Positions 44,992 to 54,473 of a DNA stretch of 64,000 nucleotides are shown one piece after another. Both the position numbers and the translations under genes were made by a program. Source of the DNA: Pseudomonas anguilliseptica (GTDB lineage Bacteria; Pseudomonadota; Gammaproteobacteria; Pseudomonadales; Pseudomonadaceae); the NCBI RefSeq assembly GCF_021375795.1, contig NZ_JAEIOI010000001.1, positions 124,001 to 188,000 of the forward strand. Direction: 5' to 3'. Positions within the stretch are counted from its first letter, which is position 1; each line of letters begins with the position of its first letter. The notes beneath the pieces are model-generated. The model was not told where the DNA came from. It was given only the letters and a program-made list of their open reading frames with translations, and made no database searches.

Positions 44992-46838
44992 ACCTTCTAT
45001 TCCTGACCTGTGTATTTCCGCTGCTGGGCTGGTTTCTCCTGGCCTTCTCGCGCGGGCGTTTCTCGGAAAACCTTTCGGCGCTGATTGGCGTGGGCTCGGT
45101 GTGCCTGTCTGCCTTGACCGCAGCCTGGGTGATCGTGCAGTTCAACCTCAATCCGCCGGCAAACGGCGTGTTCACCCAGGTGCTGTGGCAGTGGATGAGC
45201 GTGGCCGGTTTCGCGCCGAGCTTCACCCTCTACCTGGACGGCCTGTCTGTGACCATGCTCGGCGTGGTCACGGGTGTGGGCTTTCTGATCCACCTGTTTG
45301 CCAGCTGGTACATGCGCGGTGAAGAGGGCTACTCGCGGTTCTTCGCCTATACCAACCTGTTTATCTTCAGCATGTTGCTGCTGGTGCTGGGCGATAACCT
45401 GCTGCTGCTGTATTTCGGTTGGGAAGGTGTGGGGCTGTGCTCCTACCTGCTGATCGGCTTCTACTTCAAGCACACGCCGAACGGCAATGCAGCGCTGAAG
45501 GCCTTTATCGTTACCCGTATCGGTGATGTGTTCATGGCCATCGGCCTGTTCATCCTGTTCCTGCATCTGGGTACCCTGAATATTCAGGAGCTGATGGTGC
45601 TGGCGCCGCAGAAGTATGTGGAAGGCGACAGCTGGCTGTGGATCGCCACGCTGATGCTGCTTGGCGGTGCGGTGGGTAAATCCGCTCAGCTGCCGCTGCA
45701 GACCTGGCTGGCGGATGCGATGGCCGGCCCGACCCCAGTCTCCGCACTGATCCACGCGGCGACCATGGTGACGGCGGGTGTTTACCTGATCGCCCGTACC
45801 CATGGCCTGTTCCTGCTGACTCCGGACATCCTCGAGCTGGTTGGCATCGTCGGCGGTGTGACCCTGGTGCTGGCTGGTTTTGCCGCCCTGGTGCAGACCG
45901 ACATCAAACGTATCCTCGCCTATTCGACCATGAGCCAGATCGGCTATATGTTCCTGGCGTTGGGTGTAGGGGCCTGGGACGCAGCGATCTTCCACCTGAT
46001 GACCCACGCTTTCTTCAAGGCCCTGCTGTTCCTCGCTTCCGGTGCGGTGATCAATGCCTGCCATCACGAGCAGAACATCTTCAAGATGGGCGGACTGTGG
46101 AAAAAACTGCCGTTGGCCTACGCCAGCTTTATCGTTGGCGGCGCGGCTCTGGCGGCGCTGCCGCTGATCACGGCCGGTTTCTACTCCAAGGATGAAATCC
46201 TCTGGGAAGCCTTTGCCAGCGGTCATCAGTGGCTGCTGTACGCCGGTTTGGCAGGCGCTTTCCTGACCTCGATCTACACCTTCCGCCTGATTTTCATCGC
46301 CTTCCATGGTGAGCAGAAGACCGAAGCCCATGCCGGCCATGGTGTGGCTCACTGGCTGCCGCTGGTGACGCTGATCGTGCTGTCGACCTTCGTCGGTGCG
46401 CTGATCAGCCCGCCGCTGGCCGGCGTACTGCCGCAAAGCGTTGGCCATGCTGGCGGTGAGGCCAAGCACAGCCTGGAAATCGTTTCCGGGGCCATCGCCA
46501 TCATCGGCATCGTCTTGGCCGCGCTGTTGTTCCTCGGCAAGCGCAGTTTCGCCACCGCAGTGGCGCAGAGTGCACCGGGGCGCTTCCTGTCGGCCTGGTG
46601 GTTCGCCGCCTGGGGCTTCGACTGGCTCTACGACAAGCTGTTTGTGCAGCCGTACCTGCTGCTGTGCCGGCTGCTCGGTCGCGACCCGATTGACCGCAGC
46701 ATTGGCCTGATTCCGCGTCTGGTGCGGGGCGGCAATGCCCTGCTGGCCAGCAGCGAGACTGGCCAGGTGCGCTGGTATGCCACTTCGATTGCCGGGGGTG
46801 CCGTGCTGGTGCTCGCCGTCCTCCTGTTTCTGAATTAA
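44988..46838 (+). CDS. nuoL: NADH-quinone oxidoreductase subunit L
   Basis: The 616-residue antiporter-like proton-pumping subunit at the far end of the membrane arm has core motifs [38 protein letters not shown] and [13 protein letters not shown]. The long amphipathic C-terminal lateral helix region follows about residue 520. An AAGGA site leads into nuoM 13 bases later. Confidence 0.96.
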   Translation: MNLLFLTCVFPLLGWFLLAFSRGRFSENLSALIGVGSVCLSALTAAWVIVQFNLNPPANGVFTQVLWQWMSVAGFAPSFTLYLDGLSVTMLGVVTGVGFLIHLFASWYMRGEEGYSRFFAYTNLFIFSMLLLVLGDNLLLLYFGWEGVGLCSYLLIGFYFKHTPNGNAALKAFIVTRIGDVFMAIGLFILFLHLGTLNIQELMVLAPQKYVEGDSWLWIATLMLLGGAVGKSAQLPLQTWLADAMAGPTPVSALIHAATMVTAGVYLIARTHGLFLLTPDILELVGIVGGVTLVLAGFAALVQTDIKRILAYSTMSQIGYMFLALGVGAWDAAIFHLMTHAFFKALLFLASGAVINACHHEQNIFKMGGLWKKLPLAYASFIVGGAALAALPLITAGFYSKDEILWEAFASGHQWLLYAGLAGAFLTSIYTFRLIFIAFHGEQKTEAHAGHGVAHWLPLVTLIVLSTFVGALISPPLAGVLPQSVGHAGGEAKHSLEIVSGAIAIIGIVLAALLFLGKRSFATAVAQSAPGRFLSAWWFAAWGFDWLYDKLFVQPYLLLCRLLGRDPIDRSIGLIPRLVRGGNALLASSETGQVRWYATSIAGGAVLVLAVLLFLN

Positions 46839-46851
46839 GGAAAACAGCCTG

Positions 46852-48381
46852 ATGATTCTGCCCTGGCTAATCCTGATCCCCTTTATCGGCGGCCTGCTGT
46901 GCTGGCAGTGCGAGCGCTTCGGCAACACCCTGCCACGCTGGATTGCCCTGCTGACCATGGGCCTGCTGTTCGGTCTGGGCCTGTGGCTGTGGGCCACCGG
47001 CGACTTCAGCCTGGCCCCGGCACCGGGTGCTGCGCCGCAGTGGGCGGCGGAGTTCCAGCTGCCATGGATCGAGCGGTTTGGCATCAGCATTCACTTGGCG
47101 CTGGACGGCCTGTCGGTGTTGATGATCAGCCTCACCGGTCTGCTCGGCGTGCTGTCGGTGCTGTGCTCGTGGAATGAGATCCAGAACCGCGTCGGCTTTT
47201 TCCACCTCAACCTGATGTGGATTCTCGGCGGCGTGGTCGGTGTGTTCCTCGCGATCGATCTGTTCCTGTTCTTCTTCTTCTGGGAAATGATGCTGGTGCC
47301 GATGTATTTCCTCATCGCGCTCTGGGGTCATAGCGGCAGTGATGGCAAGACCCGCATCACCGCCGCCACCAAGTTTTTTATCTTCACCCAGGCCAGCGGC
47401 CTGATCATGCTGTTGGCGATCCTCGGTCTGGTGTTCGTGCATTTCGACCAGACCGGTGTGCTGACCTTCAGCTATGCCGACCTGCTGAAAACCGAACTGG
47501 CACCAGGCACCGAGTACATCCTCATGCTGGGTTTCTTTATCGCCTTCGCGGTGAAGTTTCCGGTGGTGCCATTCCACTCCTGGCTGCCAGATGCCCACGC
47601 TCAGGCACCGACCGCCGGCTCCGTGGACCTGGCCGGTATCCTGCTGAAGACTGCAGCCTACGGCCTGATGCGCTTTGCTCTACCGCTGTTCCCCAATGCG
47701 TCGGCGGAGTTTGCGCCGATTGCCCAGTGGCTCGGCGTGTTCGCCATCATCTACGGCGCGTTGCTGTCGTTTGCGCAGACCGACATCAAGCGCCTGGTGG
47801 CTTACTCCAGCGTGTCACACATGGGCTTTGTGCTGATCGCCATCTACTCGGCCAGCGAGATCGCCCTGCAGGGCGCGGTGGTGCAGATGATGGCCCACGG
47901 CCTGTCCGCTGCGGCACTGTTTATCCTCTGCGGCCAGCTCTATGAGCGTTTGCATACCCGCGACATGCGTGAAATGGGCGGTATCTGGGCACGCATGCCC
48001 TGGCTGCCGGCCATCAGCCTGTTCTTCGCTGCTGCGGCCCTGGGCTTGCCGGGTACCGGCAATTTCGTGGGCGAGTTCCTGATTCTGATCGGCAGCTTCC
48101 AGAGCGCGCCGTGGGTCACCGTGCTGGCTGCCACTGGCCTGGTGTTTGGCTCGGTCTACTCGCTGATCATGATTCACCGTGCCTATTTCGGCCCGGCCAA
48201 GACAGAGACTGCCTTGCCAGGCCTGAAGCTGCGCGAGCTGAGCATGGTGCTGGGCCTGGCTGTGCTGCTGATCCTGCTCGGCGTCTACCCGCAGCCGGTG
48301 CTCGACACCTCTGCCGCCAGCATGCAAGGCGTGCAGCAATGGCTGGGCGGTGCCTTCAATCAACTTGCCTCGGCCCGGTAG
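46852..48381 (+). CDS. nuoM: NADH-quinone oxidoreductase subunit M
   Basis: The 509-residue proton-pumping subunit has conserved [19 protein letters not shown] (glutamate pump residue), [20 protein letters not shown] and [13 protein letters not shown]. It has the usual 14-helix antiporter fold. It is followed four bases later by nuoN. Confidence 0.96.
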   Translation: MILPWLILIPFIGGLLCWQCERFGNTLPRWIALLTMGLLFGLGLWLWATGDFSLAPAPGAAPQWAAEFQLPWIERFGISIHLALDGLSVLMISLTGLLGVLSVLCSWNEIQNRVGFFHLNLMWILGGVVGVFLAIDLFLFFFFWEMMLVPMYFLIALWGHSGSDGKTRITAATKFFIFTQASGLIMLLAILGLVFVHFDQTGVLTFSYADLLKTELAPGTEYILMLGFFIAFAVKFPVVPFHSWLPDAHAQAPTAGSVDLAGILLKTAAYGLMRFALPLFPNASAEFAPIAQWLGVFAIIYGALLSFAQTDIKRLVAYSSVSHMGFVLIAIYSASEIALQGAVVQMMAHGLSAAALFILCGQLYERLHTRDMREMGGIWARMPWLPAISLFFAAAALGLPGTGNFVGEFLILIGSFQSAPWVTVLAATGLVFGSVYSLIMIHRAYFGPAKTETALPGLKLRELSMVLGLAVLLILLGVYPQPVLDTSAASMQGVQQWLGGAFNQLASAR

Positions 48382-48385
48382 CCTT

Positions 48386-49870
48386 ATGGAACATCACGCT
48401 GTGGAATTCACGACTCAACACTTTATCGCGCTGCTGCCGCTGCTGATCACCAGTGCCACCATCGTGCTGGTGATGCTGGCGATTGCCTGGAAGCGCAATC
48501 ACGCCATGACCTTCGGCCTCTCGGTGCTGGGCCTCAACCTGGCCCTGCTGTCGCTGTTGCCGGCTCTGGACGTGACGCCGATTGAGGTCACGCCGCTGTT
48601 GCTGGTGGATAAATTCGCCTGCTACTACATGGCCCTGGTGCTGGCGGCGACCCTGGCCTGTGTGACGCTGATTCACGCCTACCTGGGCGGTGAATCCGGC
48701 AAGGGCTATCCAGGCAACCGTGAAGAGCTGTACCTGCTGATGCTGCTGTCCGCTGCTGGCGGTCTGGTGCTGGTCAGTGCGCAGCACCTGGCGGGCCTGT
48801 TCATCGGCCTGGAACTGCTGTCGGTGCCGACCTACGGCATGATCGCCTACGCCTTCTTCAACAAGCGTTCGCTGGAAGCCGGCATCAAGTACATGGTGCT
48901 GTCCGCCGCCGGTTCGGCATTTCTGCTGTTCGGCATGGCGCTGCTGTATGCCGAGTCGGGCAACCTGACCTTCGCCGGTATCGGTGCCAAGCTGGCCGCC
49001 GATGGTTTGCCGAGCATGCTGGCGCAGATTGGCGTGGGCATGATGTTGATCGGTCTGGCGTTCAAACTGTCGCTGGTGCCGTTCCACCTGTGGACCCCGG
49101 ACGTCTATGAAGGCGCCCCTGCACCGGTGGCCGCCTTCCTCGCTACAGCCAGCAAAGTGGCGGTGTTTGCCGTGCTGCTGCGCCTGTATCAGGTATCGCC
49201 AGCGGCGGCTGGCGGCTGGCTGAATGACCTGCTGACGCTGATTGCTATTGCCTCGATCCTCTTCGGCAACCTGCTGGCGCTGCTGCAAAACAACCTCAAG
49301 CGTCTGCTCGGTTATTCCTCCATCGCCCACTTCGGTTACCTGCTGGTGGCGCTGATCGCCAGCAAGGGCCTGGCCGTGGAAGCGGTGGGCGTGTACCTGG
49401 CCACCTATGTGCTGACCAGCCTGGGGGCGTTCGGCGTGATCACCCTGATGTCCACGCCTTACAGCGGCCGTGATGCCGACGCCCTGTACGAATACCGTGG
49501 CCTGTTCTGGCGTCGTCCGTACCTGACCGCCGTGCTCACTGTGATGATGTTGTCGCTGGCCGGCATTCCGCTGACCGCCGGGTTTATCGGCAAGTTCTAC
49601 GTGGTCGCTGCCGGTGTGCAATCGCAGCAGTGGTGGCTGCTCGGTGCCCTGGTGTTCGGTAGCGCCATCGGCGTGTTCTATTACCTGCGGGTGATGGTCA
49701 CCCTGTTTATGGTCGAGCCGAATCTGCGCCGCCATGATGCGCCGCTGCATTGGGGGCAACAGGCAGGTGGTCTGATGCTGCTGTTTGTCGCGTTGCTGGC
49801 CTTCGTGCTCGGCGTTTACCCGCAGCCTCTGCTGGAATTGGTGCAGCACGCCGGCCTGACGGCGCTGTGA
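48386..49870 (+). CDS. nuoN: NADH-quinone oxidoreductase subunit N
   Basis: The 494-residue third antiporter-like subunit has conserved FIGLELLSVPTYGMIAYAF, KLSLVPFHLWTPDVYEGAPA and SSIAHFGYLLVALIA. The ATG at 48386 (MEHHAVEF) is four bases after the nuoM stop and gives the expected length. Its TGA overlaps the ATG of the SDR gene that follows. Confidence 0.95.
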   Translation: MEHHAVEFTTQHFIALLPLLITSATIVLVMLAIAWKRNHAMTFGLSVLGLNLALLSLLPALDVTPIEVTPLLLVDKFACYYMALVLAATLACVTLIHAYLGGESGKGYPGNREELYLLMLLSAAGGLVLVSAQHLAGLFIGLELLSVPTYGMIAYAFFNKRSLEAGIKYMVLSAAGSAFLLFGMALLYAESGNLTFAGIGAKLAADGLPSMLAQIGVGMMLIGLAFKLSLVPFHLWTPDVYEGAPAPVAAFLATASKVAVFAVLLRLYQVSPAAAGGWLNDLLTLIAIASILFGNLLALLQNNLKRLLGYSSIAHFGYLLVALIASKGLAVEAVGVYLATYVLTSLGAFGVITLMSTPYSGRDADALYEYRGLFWRRPYLTAVLTVMMLSLAGIPLTAGFIGKFYVVAAGVQSQQWWLLGALVFGSAIGVFYYLRVMVTLFMVEPNLRRHDAPLHWGQQAGGLMLLFVALLAFVLGVYPQPLLELVQHAGLTAL

Positions 49871-50718
49871 TGAGCCGTCTGCTGATTGCTGGCTGTGGTG
49901 ATGTTGGCAGTCGTCTGGGTCAGCAGTTGAATGCGCTCGGCTGGACGGTGTATGGCCTGCGCCGCTCGGTGGCGCAGCTGCCTGCGGGTATTCACCCAGT
50001 AGCCGGTGATCTGCACAGTGATGCGTGCCCGGCTGCCTGGCCGAGCGAGGCGCTGGATTACCTGGTGTATTGCGCCGCCGCGACCACGCACGATGAAGCC
50101 GGCTATCGCGTTGCCTATGTCGACGGTTTGCGCCGTGTGCTGACCTGGCTGGCGCAACAGGGCCAGCGGCCAAAACGCCTGCTGTTTGTCTCCAGCAGTG
50201 GTGTGTATGGTCAGCAGCACGGCGAGTGGGTGGACGAGACCTCAGCGGCGCACGCCGAAGGCTATTCCGGGCGCGTTATGCGTGAAGCGGAGCAGGTGGC
50301 CCTGGCCAGTGACCTGCCGGCCACGGTGGTACGTTTAACCGGCATCTACGGCCCAGGGCGCGAATGGCTGCTTGGCCAGGTGCGGCAGGGCTGTCGGGTG
50401 GCCAGTGAGCCGCCGTTGTATGGCAACCGTATTCATGCCGATGACGCAGCCGGTCTGCTGGCGTACCTGCTGCAGGCCGATGCCCGTGGCGTGGCGTTGG
50501 AAGACTGTTATATCGGCGTCGATGATCAGCCGGCACCGCTGCATGAGGTGGTGGCCTGGCTGCGTGAGCAACTGGGCGTCAGCCACTGGTCGGCCGAGTC
50601 GACCGTGCGCCGTGGCGGCAGCAAACGCTGCAGCAATGCCCGTGCCCGCGCCCTGGGTTGGCAGCCGCAGTACCCCAGCTACCGTGAAGGCTACAGCGCC
50701 ATCTTGCGCGGTGCGTAA
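49870..50718 (+). CDS. NAD(P)-binding SDR-type epimerase-like protein (YeeZ-like)
   Basis: The product is 282 residues with an N-terminal Rossmann motif GCGDVGSRLGQQL, SSSGVYGQQHGEWVDE and RLTGIYGPGRE, an extended-SDR pattern of the YeeZ type. The substrate is unknown. Its ATG uses the last base of the nuoN stop (TGATG), so translation is coupled to complex I, although no link to respiration is known. Confidence 0.82.
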   Translation: MSRLLIAGCGDVGSRLGQQLNALGWTVYGLRRSVAQLPAGIHPVAGDLHSDACPAAWPSEALDYLVYCAAATTHDEAGYRVAYVDGLRRVLTWLAQQGQRPKRLLFVSSSGVYGQQHGEWVDETSAAHAEGYSGRVMREAEQVALASDLPATVVRLTGIYGPGREWLLGQVRQGCRVASEPPLYGNRIHADDAAGLLAYLLQADARGVALEDCYIGVDDQPAPLHEVVAWLREQLGVSHWSAESTVRRGGSKRCSNARARALGWQPQYPSYREGYSAILRGA

Positions 50719-50724
50719 GCGTAC

Positions 50725-51459
50725 TCAGCGTTGTTGCAGCAGCCAGCGCTGCTGGCCCTTGTAGAAGTTTGGCATTTCATCGATCTGCGAACGGTTCAGT
50801 GCTTCAAAGACCCGCAGTTGCTTGCCCTCACGCTCAAACAGCCAGTTCTGGCCTTGCTCGCCAAGTTGCAGCCAGAGGCTGTCGAACTCGCCGCTCATGG
50901 CGGCGCAATCGCCGGCCAGGCACAGCGCATAGCGCTCTGCACCGGGTAGACCTTGCACGCTACCATCGGCCTGGAACAGCACCAGGCCGCCTTCACCCAA
51001 GCCTTCCTGGATCACCCAGGTACCGCCCAGGTAGGCGCTGTAGAGCGCCTGCTCGAAACTGCTGCCAGGGGGTGCAAGCGGGCCGGGCGCGGCCGGGGCG
51101 CGGACAAAGCGTTGCTCTGGCCAGGTGTCGCTTTGGGCCTGGATCAGTTCATCACCGCTAAGGCTCAGTGATTCCTGAAAGTCACCGTAGAAATGCACGC
51201 GCAACTGACCGTTCGTATCACTCTCGAAGGTGCCTTCGCCACGTTCGAAGCCATTGCTGAAGCTGGCCAGCCGGCGTTGGCTGTCGATTTGCCATTCCAG
51301 GTTGGGGCCGTAGGCGAGCAGGGCTTCGCGCAGGTTGCCGCGGTCCACGGCGGCGTCGATGGCGGCCTGGTTGATCCAGGTACCGCTGGGGTCGCGGGGT
51401 GGGCTGGCACAGCCGCTGAGCAGGGCGCAGGTGAACAGAGCAACAAACAGGCAACGCAT
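50725..51459 (-). CDS. lipoprotein of unknown function
   Basis: The 244-residue product has a lipobox LSGC (Cys17). The mature chain seems to hold two related halves, each opening with GTW-(I/V)-x-Q (GTWINQAAID and GTWVIQEGLG) and each beta-rich, which suggests a duplicated lipocalin-like fold. I do not recognise the family. It is convergent with the SDR gene (six bases between stops) and downstream of tonB on the same strand, 125 bases away. Confidence 0.72.
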   Translation of the reverse strand: MRCLFVALFTCALLSGCASPPRDPSGTWINQAAIDAAVDRGNLREALLAYGPNLEWQIDSQRRLASFSNGFERGEGTFESDTNGQLRVHFYGDFQESLSLSGDELIQAQSDTWPEQRFVRAPAAPGPLAPPGSSFEQALYSAYLGGTWVIQEGLGEGGLVLFQADGSVQGLPGAERYALCLAGDCAAMSGEFDSLWLQLGEQGQNWLFEREGKQLRVFEALNRSQIDEMPNFYKGQQRWLLQQR

Positions 51460-51583
51460 GACGGCGTCCTCAAGGGCGAGGCGGTGATGGTGCCGCCCCG
51501 ATGATGGATTCGCTCAGCAGAATAGCGTTATTTGCGCCCGGCGTTACAGCACCAGCCCGTGCAGGTCGCACGGGTTGGCGGGT

Positions 51584-52309
51584 TTAGCGGGTGAGTTCGA
51601 ACTTGACTGGAAAATCCAGGCTGATGCTGCCGCTGCTCAATACTTCCTGTGGCGGCCGTGGCACCGGGCTGGCCTTGCGCAACTGGATCAGCACGTCACG
51701 ATCAAAGGATGGGCGGGCGGTGGAGGCCTTGATCTTGCCCAGCAGAATATCGCCGCGCACATTGACGTCGAACGTCAGGGTCACTGCCTGAATATGACCA
51801 ACCCGGTTGAAGCGCCGCTCGCGATCCGGGTAGTGCAGGCGGCTGCTCAGGTGGGCATGCACCTTACTCAGCCAGAGGGCGCGCGCCGGATTGTCCTCAC
51901 TGGGCGTACTCTGACGTGGCGCTGCCTGCTGCTGCGCTGCCGGAGGAGCGTCGTTGCTGGCCTGGGCTGTTTCCGGGGTAGGTGTTTCCACAGGTTTGGG
52001 CTGTGGTTTGGGCGTAGGCGGGCGCGGTTTGGGTTTCGGCTTGGGTTGGGTGATCACCAACTTCGGCTTGGGCGCTTCGATCAGCTTGGGTAGCGGCTCG
52101 GGTTCCGGCTCTGGTTGCTGGATTACCGGCGGCGTTGGCTTGGGCGCCGCGACCAGCGGTTGCAGTTCGATCAGCATCGCCGCTGGCGGTGGCTCCACGG
52201 CAATTGCCTGTGGCTGCCAATACAGCGCCCAGATAAACAAGGCAACGTGCAGCGCGATCACCAGCAGCAGGCTGGCGGCCCAGGAAAGGTTACGGCGAGA
52301 GCGGGTCAT
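51584..52309 (-). CDS. tonB: TonB energy transducer
   Basis: The product is 241 residues. One N-terminal membrane helix (about 9-30) is followed by a long Pro/Lys/Glu-rich spacer (PEPEPEPLPKLIEAPKPK) and a C-terminal TonB domain (KVHAHLSSRLHYPDRERR, VTLTFDVNVRGDILLGKI). It transmits the proton-motive force from ExbB-ExbD to outer-membrane receptors for iron carriers. It overlaps exbD by four bases, third in exbB-exbD-tonB. Confidence 0.93.
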   Translation of the reverse strand: MTRSRRNLSWAASLLLVIALHVALFIWALYWQPQAIAVEPPPAAMLIELQPLVAAPKPTPPVIQQPEPEPEPLPKLIEAPKPKLVITQPKPKPKPRPPTPKPQPKPVETPTPETAQASNDAPPAAQQQAAPRQSTPSEDNPARALWLSKVHAHLSSRLHYPDRERRFNRVGHIQAVTLTFDVNVRGDILLGKIKASTARPSFDRDVLIQLRKASPVPRPPQEVLSSGSISLDFPVKFELTR

Positions 52310-52731
52310 GGTGTGCCGATCGTCTCCAGACCAACCAGGCCGATTTTCAGGTAGCCGGCACCGCGCAGGTTATCCATCACGGTCATCAGGTCGGCATAGT
52401 CGACGCCCTTGTCACCGCGCACGAAAATAGTCTTTTCCTTGTCGGCCTGAGTCAACTTGTCCAGCGCTGCACCCAGCAGCGCGGGTTCGACCTGATCGTT
52501 GTCGAGGAACAGACGGCTGTCTTCCTTGATGCTCAGATAGATCGGCTTGTCTGGTCGCGGTGTCGGTTTGGCGCTGGAGGCGGGTAGGTCGATTTTCACG
52601 TCTACGGTGGCCAGGGGTGCGGCGACCATGAAAATGATCAGCAATACCAGCATCACGTCGATAAAGGGCGTGACGTTGATCTCGTGGTTTTCCTGGAGGT
52701 CATCGCCACTGTCGTTGAGGTGCAAGCCCAT
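52306..52731 (-). CDS. exbD: ExbD TonB-system energiser
   Basis: The 141-residue product has an N-terminal helix with the functional Asp (INVTPFIDVMLVLLIIFMV) and a periplasmic C-terminal domain (TIFVRGDKGVDYADLMTVM). It forms the proton channel with ExbB. It lies three bases after exbB and overlaps tonB. Confidence 0.94.
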   Translation of the reverse strand: MGLHLNDSGDDLQENHEINVTPFIDVMLVLLIIFMVAAPLATVDVKIDLPASSAKPTPRPDKPIYLSIKEDSRLFLDNDQVEPALLGAALDKLTQADKEKTIFVRGDKGVDYADLMTVMDNLRGAGYLKIGLVGLETIGTP

Positions 52732-52734
52732 GTT

Positions 52735-53820
52735 TCAGACCGCCCTGACCATCTGCGGCGCAGCGTTGCGCTCGGTGCTGTTGGGCATGTCCAGATCACG
52801 GCTGACCAGCAGCAGTACCTGGGCTGAGGCATCGGCAACCTGCGCCTTGTAGCTGGCAATCGAACGGGCAAAGACGTTGTAGATGATAACTGCCGGAATG
52901 GCGGCAACCAGGCCCAGGGCGGTGGCCAGCAAGGCTTCGGCGATACCCGGTGCAACCACCGCAAGGTTGGTGGTTTGCGATTTGGCGATGCCAATAAAGC
53001 TGTTCATGATGCCCCAGACCGTACCGAACAGGCCGACGAAGGGCGCGGTAGAGCCGATGGTGGCCAGCACCCCGGTACCTTTGCTCATGTCACGGCCACA
53101 GGCGGCGACCAGGCGCTCCAGGCGGAAGCTGACGCGCTCCTTGATGCCTTCCTTGAGCTTGCTGTTGGTGGAGAGCTGCAACTCGTCCTGGGCTTCTTCG
53201 ATCAGGATGGTGCTGAAACTGTGCTGTACGCGTGCCTGCTCGGCAGCCTGCTGCAGGTTGCGGGCGCGTTTCAGTTCGGGCAGTTCGCCGCGCAGGCGAC
53301 GGCGGGCGCTGATCAGCTCGATGCTTTTCGCAACCCACACGGTCCAGGTCAGGATCGAAGCGAGGATCAGGCCGATCATCACGCTTTTCACCACCACATC
53401 GGCGTTCTGGTACATGCCCCAGGGGGACAGGTCGTGCAGCAGGGCCTCATCGGCTGCTACTTCAGGCTGCACCTCGCCTTCTTGCAGGGCTGCCAGCAAC
53501 TGCTGGGCCTGCTCGGGGGTCATACTGTTATCGGTGATGAACTGCTGCTGCGCGGCGCTGATCTGCTCAGCATTGGCCTGTTCGCCCAAGGCCGCAAGTT
53601 TTTCTCGCAGGGCTTTCAGCTGAGGATTTTCGACGGCTTCTGGTGCTGCTTCGGGCGTGGCCAGTGGTGCGCTGAGTGCCGAGCTGTTCGGCGCTGTGGC
53701 AGCCGGCTGTTCAGCGAAGCTGGTGACGGGCAGCAGGGCTAGCAGCGACAGGCAGAGCAGCGGCAACCAGCGTGGCTGACGAGGTGTGGCGGTGTGAGCG
53801 ATTGGGCTGGAGAAGAGCAT
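52735..53820 (-). CDS. exbB: ExbB TonB-system energiser, long form
   Basis: The 361-residue product has a cleavable-looking leader ([10 protein letters not shown]) and a roughly 100-residue charged periplasmic segment ([20 protein letters not shown]) not found in short ExbB. Three helices and the MotA/TolQ-ExbB core follow ([40 protein letters not shown]). The long form is common in pseudomonads. It is first in the operon, with a Fur-like site 70-100 bases upstream. Confidence 0.93.
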   Translation of the reverse strand: MLFSSPIAHTATPRQPRWLPLLCLSLLALLPVTSFAEQPAATAPNSSALSAPLATPEAAPEAVENPQLKALREKLAALGEQANAEQISAAQQQFITDNSMTPEQAQQLLAALQEGEVQPEVAADEALLHDLSPWGMYQNADVVVKSVMIGLILASILTWTVWVAKSIELISARRRLRGELPELKRARNLQQAAEQARVQHSFSTILIEEAQDELQLSTNSKLKEGIKERVSFRLERLVAACGRDMSKGTGVLATIGSTAPFVGLFGTVWGIMNSFIGIAKSQTTNLAVVAPGIAEALLATALGLVAAIPAVIIYNVFARSIASYKAQVADASAQVLLLVSRDLDMPNSTERNAAPQMVRAV

Positions 53821-53891
53821 GCTGGCCGGACCTGAGAAGAGGAAAGGTTGCAGGCGCGCTGCAGATAAAGCTGCGCATGATTAAGTGCGAG

Positions 53892-53918
53892 TATTATTGC
53901 AAACAATTCTCGTTAATA
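53892..53918 (-). promoter_or_regulatory. Fur-like operator upstream of exbB-exbD-tonB
   Basis: Read on the minus strand, TAACGAGAATTGTTTGCAA resembles GAGAAT-N-ATT-x-x-CA Fur sites of iron-uptake genes. It lies 72-98 bases before exbB in an AT-rich patch. Iron control is expected for this operon. Confidence 0.6.
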
Positions 53919-54031
53919 AAAGTTTGATTCGTCGTTGCTTCAATGCAGGTGAAGGCAGACGTACCGCGTTGGCTGATGGTGGCAAGACGAATACCAGCGC
54001 TGAAGGCGGGGCTAATGCCCCGCCTGGCGTG

Positions 54032-54412
54032 TTATTCGAGAACCAGAATAGCGTCCATTTCGACTTGTGAGCCGCGCGGCAGGGCAGCGACACCGATGGC
54101 GGCGCGAGCCGGATACGGCTGCTCGAAGTAACGGCCCATGACTTCATTGACCTTGGCGAAGTGCGACAGGTCAGTGAGGAAGATATTCAGTTTGACGATG
54201 TCCTTGAACGAGCCGCCGGCTGCTTCAGCCACGGCCTTGAGGTTCTCGAACACCTGTACGGTCTGGGCCTCAAAGCCTTCCACCAGCTCCATGGTTTTCG
54301 GGTCCAGGGGAATCTGCCCGGACATGTACACGGTGTTGCCGGCCTTGATCGCCTGGGAATAGGTGCCGATGGCGGCGGGTGCTTTATCGCTGCTGATGAC
54401 GCTCTTGCTCAT
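54032..54412 (-). CDS. ridA: RidA reactive-intermediate deaminase
   Basis: The 126-residue product has YjgF/Rid fold motifs [20 protein letters not shown] and [20 protein letters not shown]; the Arg of PARAAIG is the substrate-binding residue. It hydrolyses toxic enamine/imine intermediates made by PLP enzymes. The start MSKSV has GGAG upstream. It lies 62 bases after spoT in the same direction. Confidence 0.95.
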   Translation of the reverse strand: MSKSVISSDKAPAAIGTYSQAIKAGNTVYMSGQIPLDPKTMELVEGFEAQTVQVFENLKAVAEAAGGSFKDIVKLNIFLTDLSHFAKVNEVMGRYFEQPYPARAAIGVAALPRGSQVEMDAILVLE

Positions 54413-54473
54413 GGAGAACTCCAATAAAGGCTGGGAATGACGAGCGCGACGGACGCGCTCAGCGGGAAAGGCT

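Noticed and set aside
44997-47090. A long minus-strand frame across nuoL-nuoM
   Set aside because: It is antisense to pumping subunits and its composition is His/Gln/Arg-rich low-complexity sequence, not a real protein.
35013-49870. Frameshift or missing subunit in the nuo operon
   Set aside because: All thirteen genes (C and D fused) are complete and in the usual order, with intact cluster ligands.
48356-50173. A 605-codon minus-strand frame opposite nuoN
   Set aside because: nuoN and the SDR gene account for the region. The antisense product has no signal or motif.
51990-52130. Repetitive tract suggesting a minisatellite
   Set aside because: It encodes the Pro/Lys/Glu spacer of TonB, which is normally repetitive.
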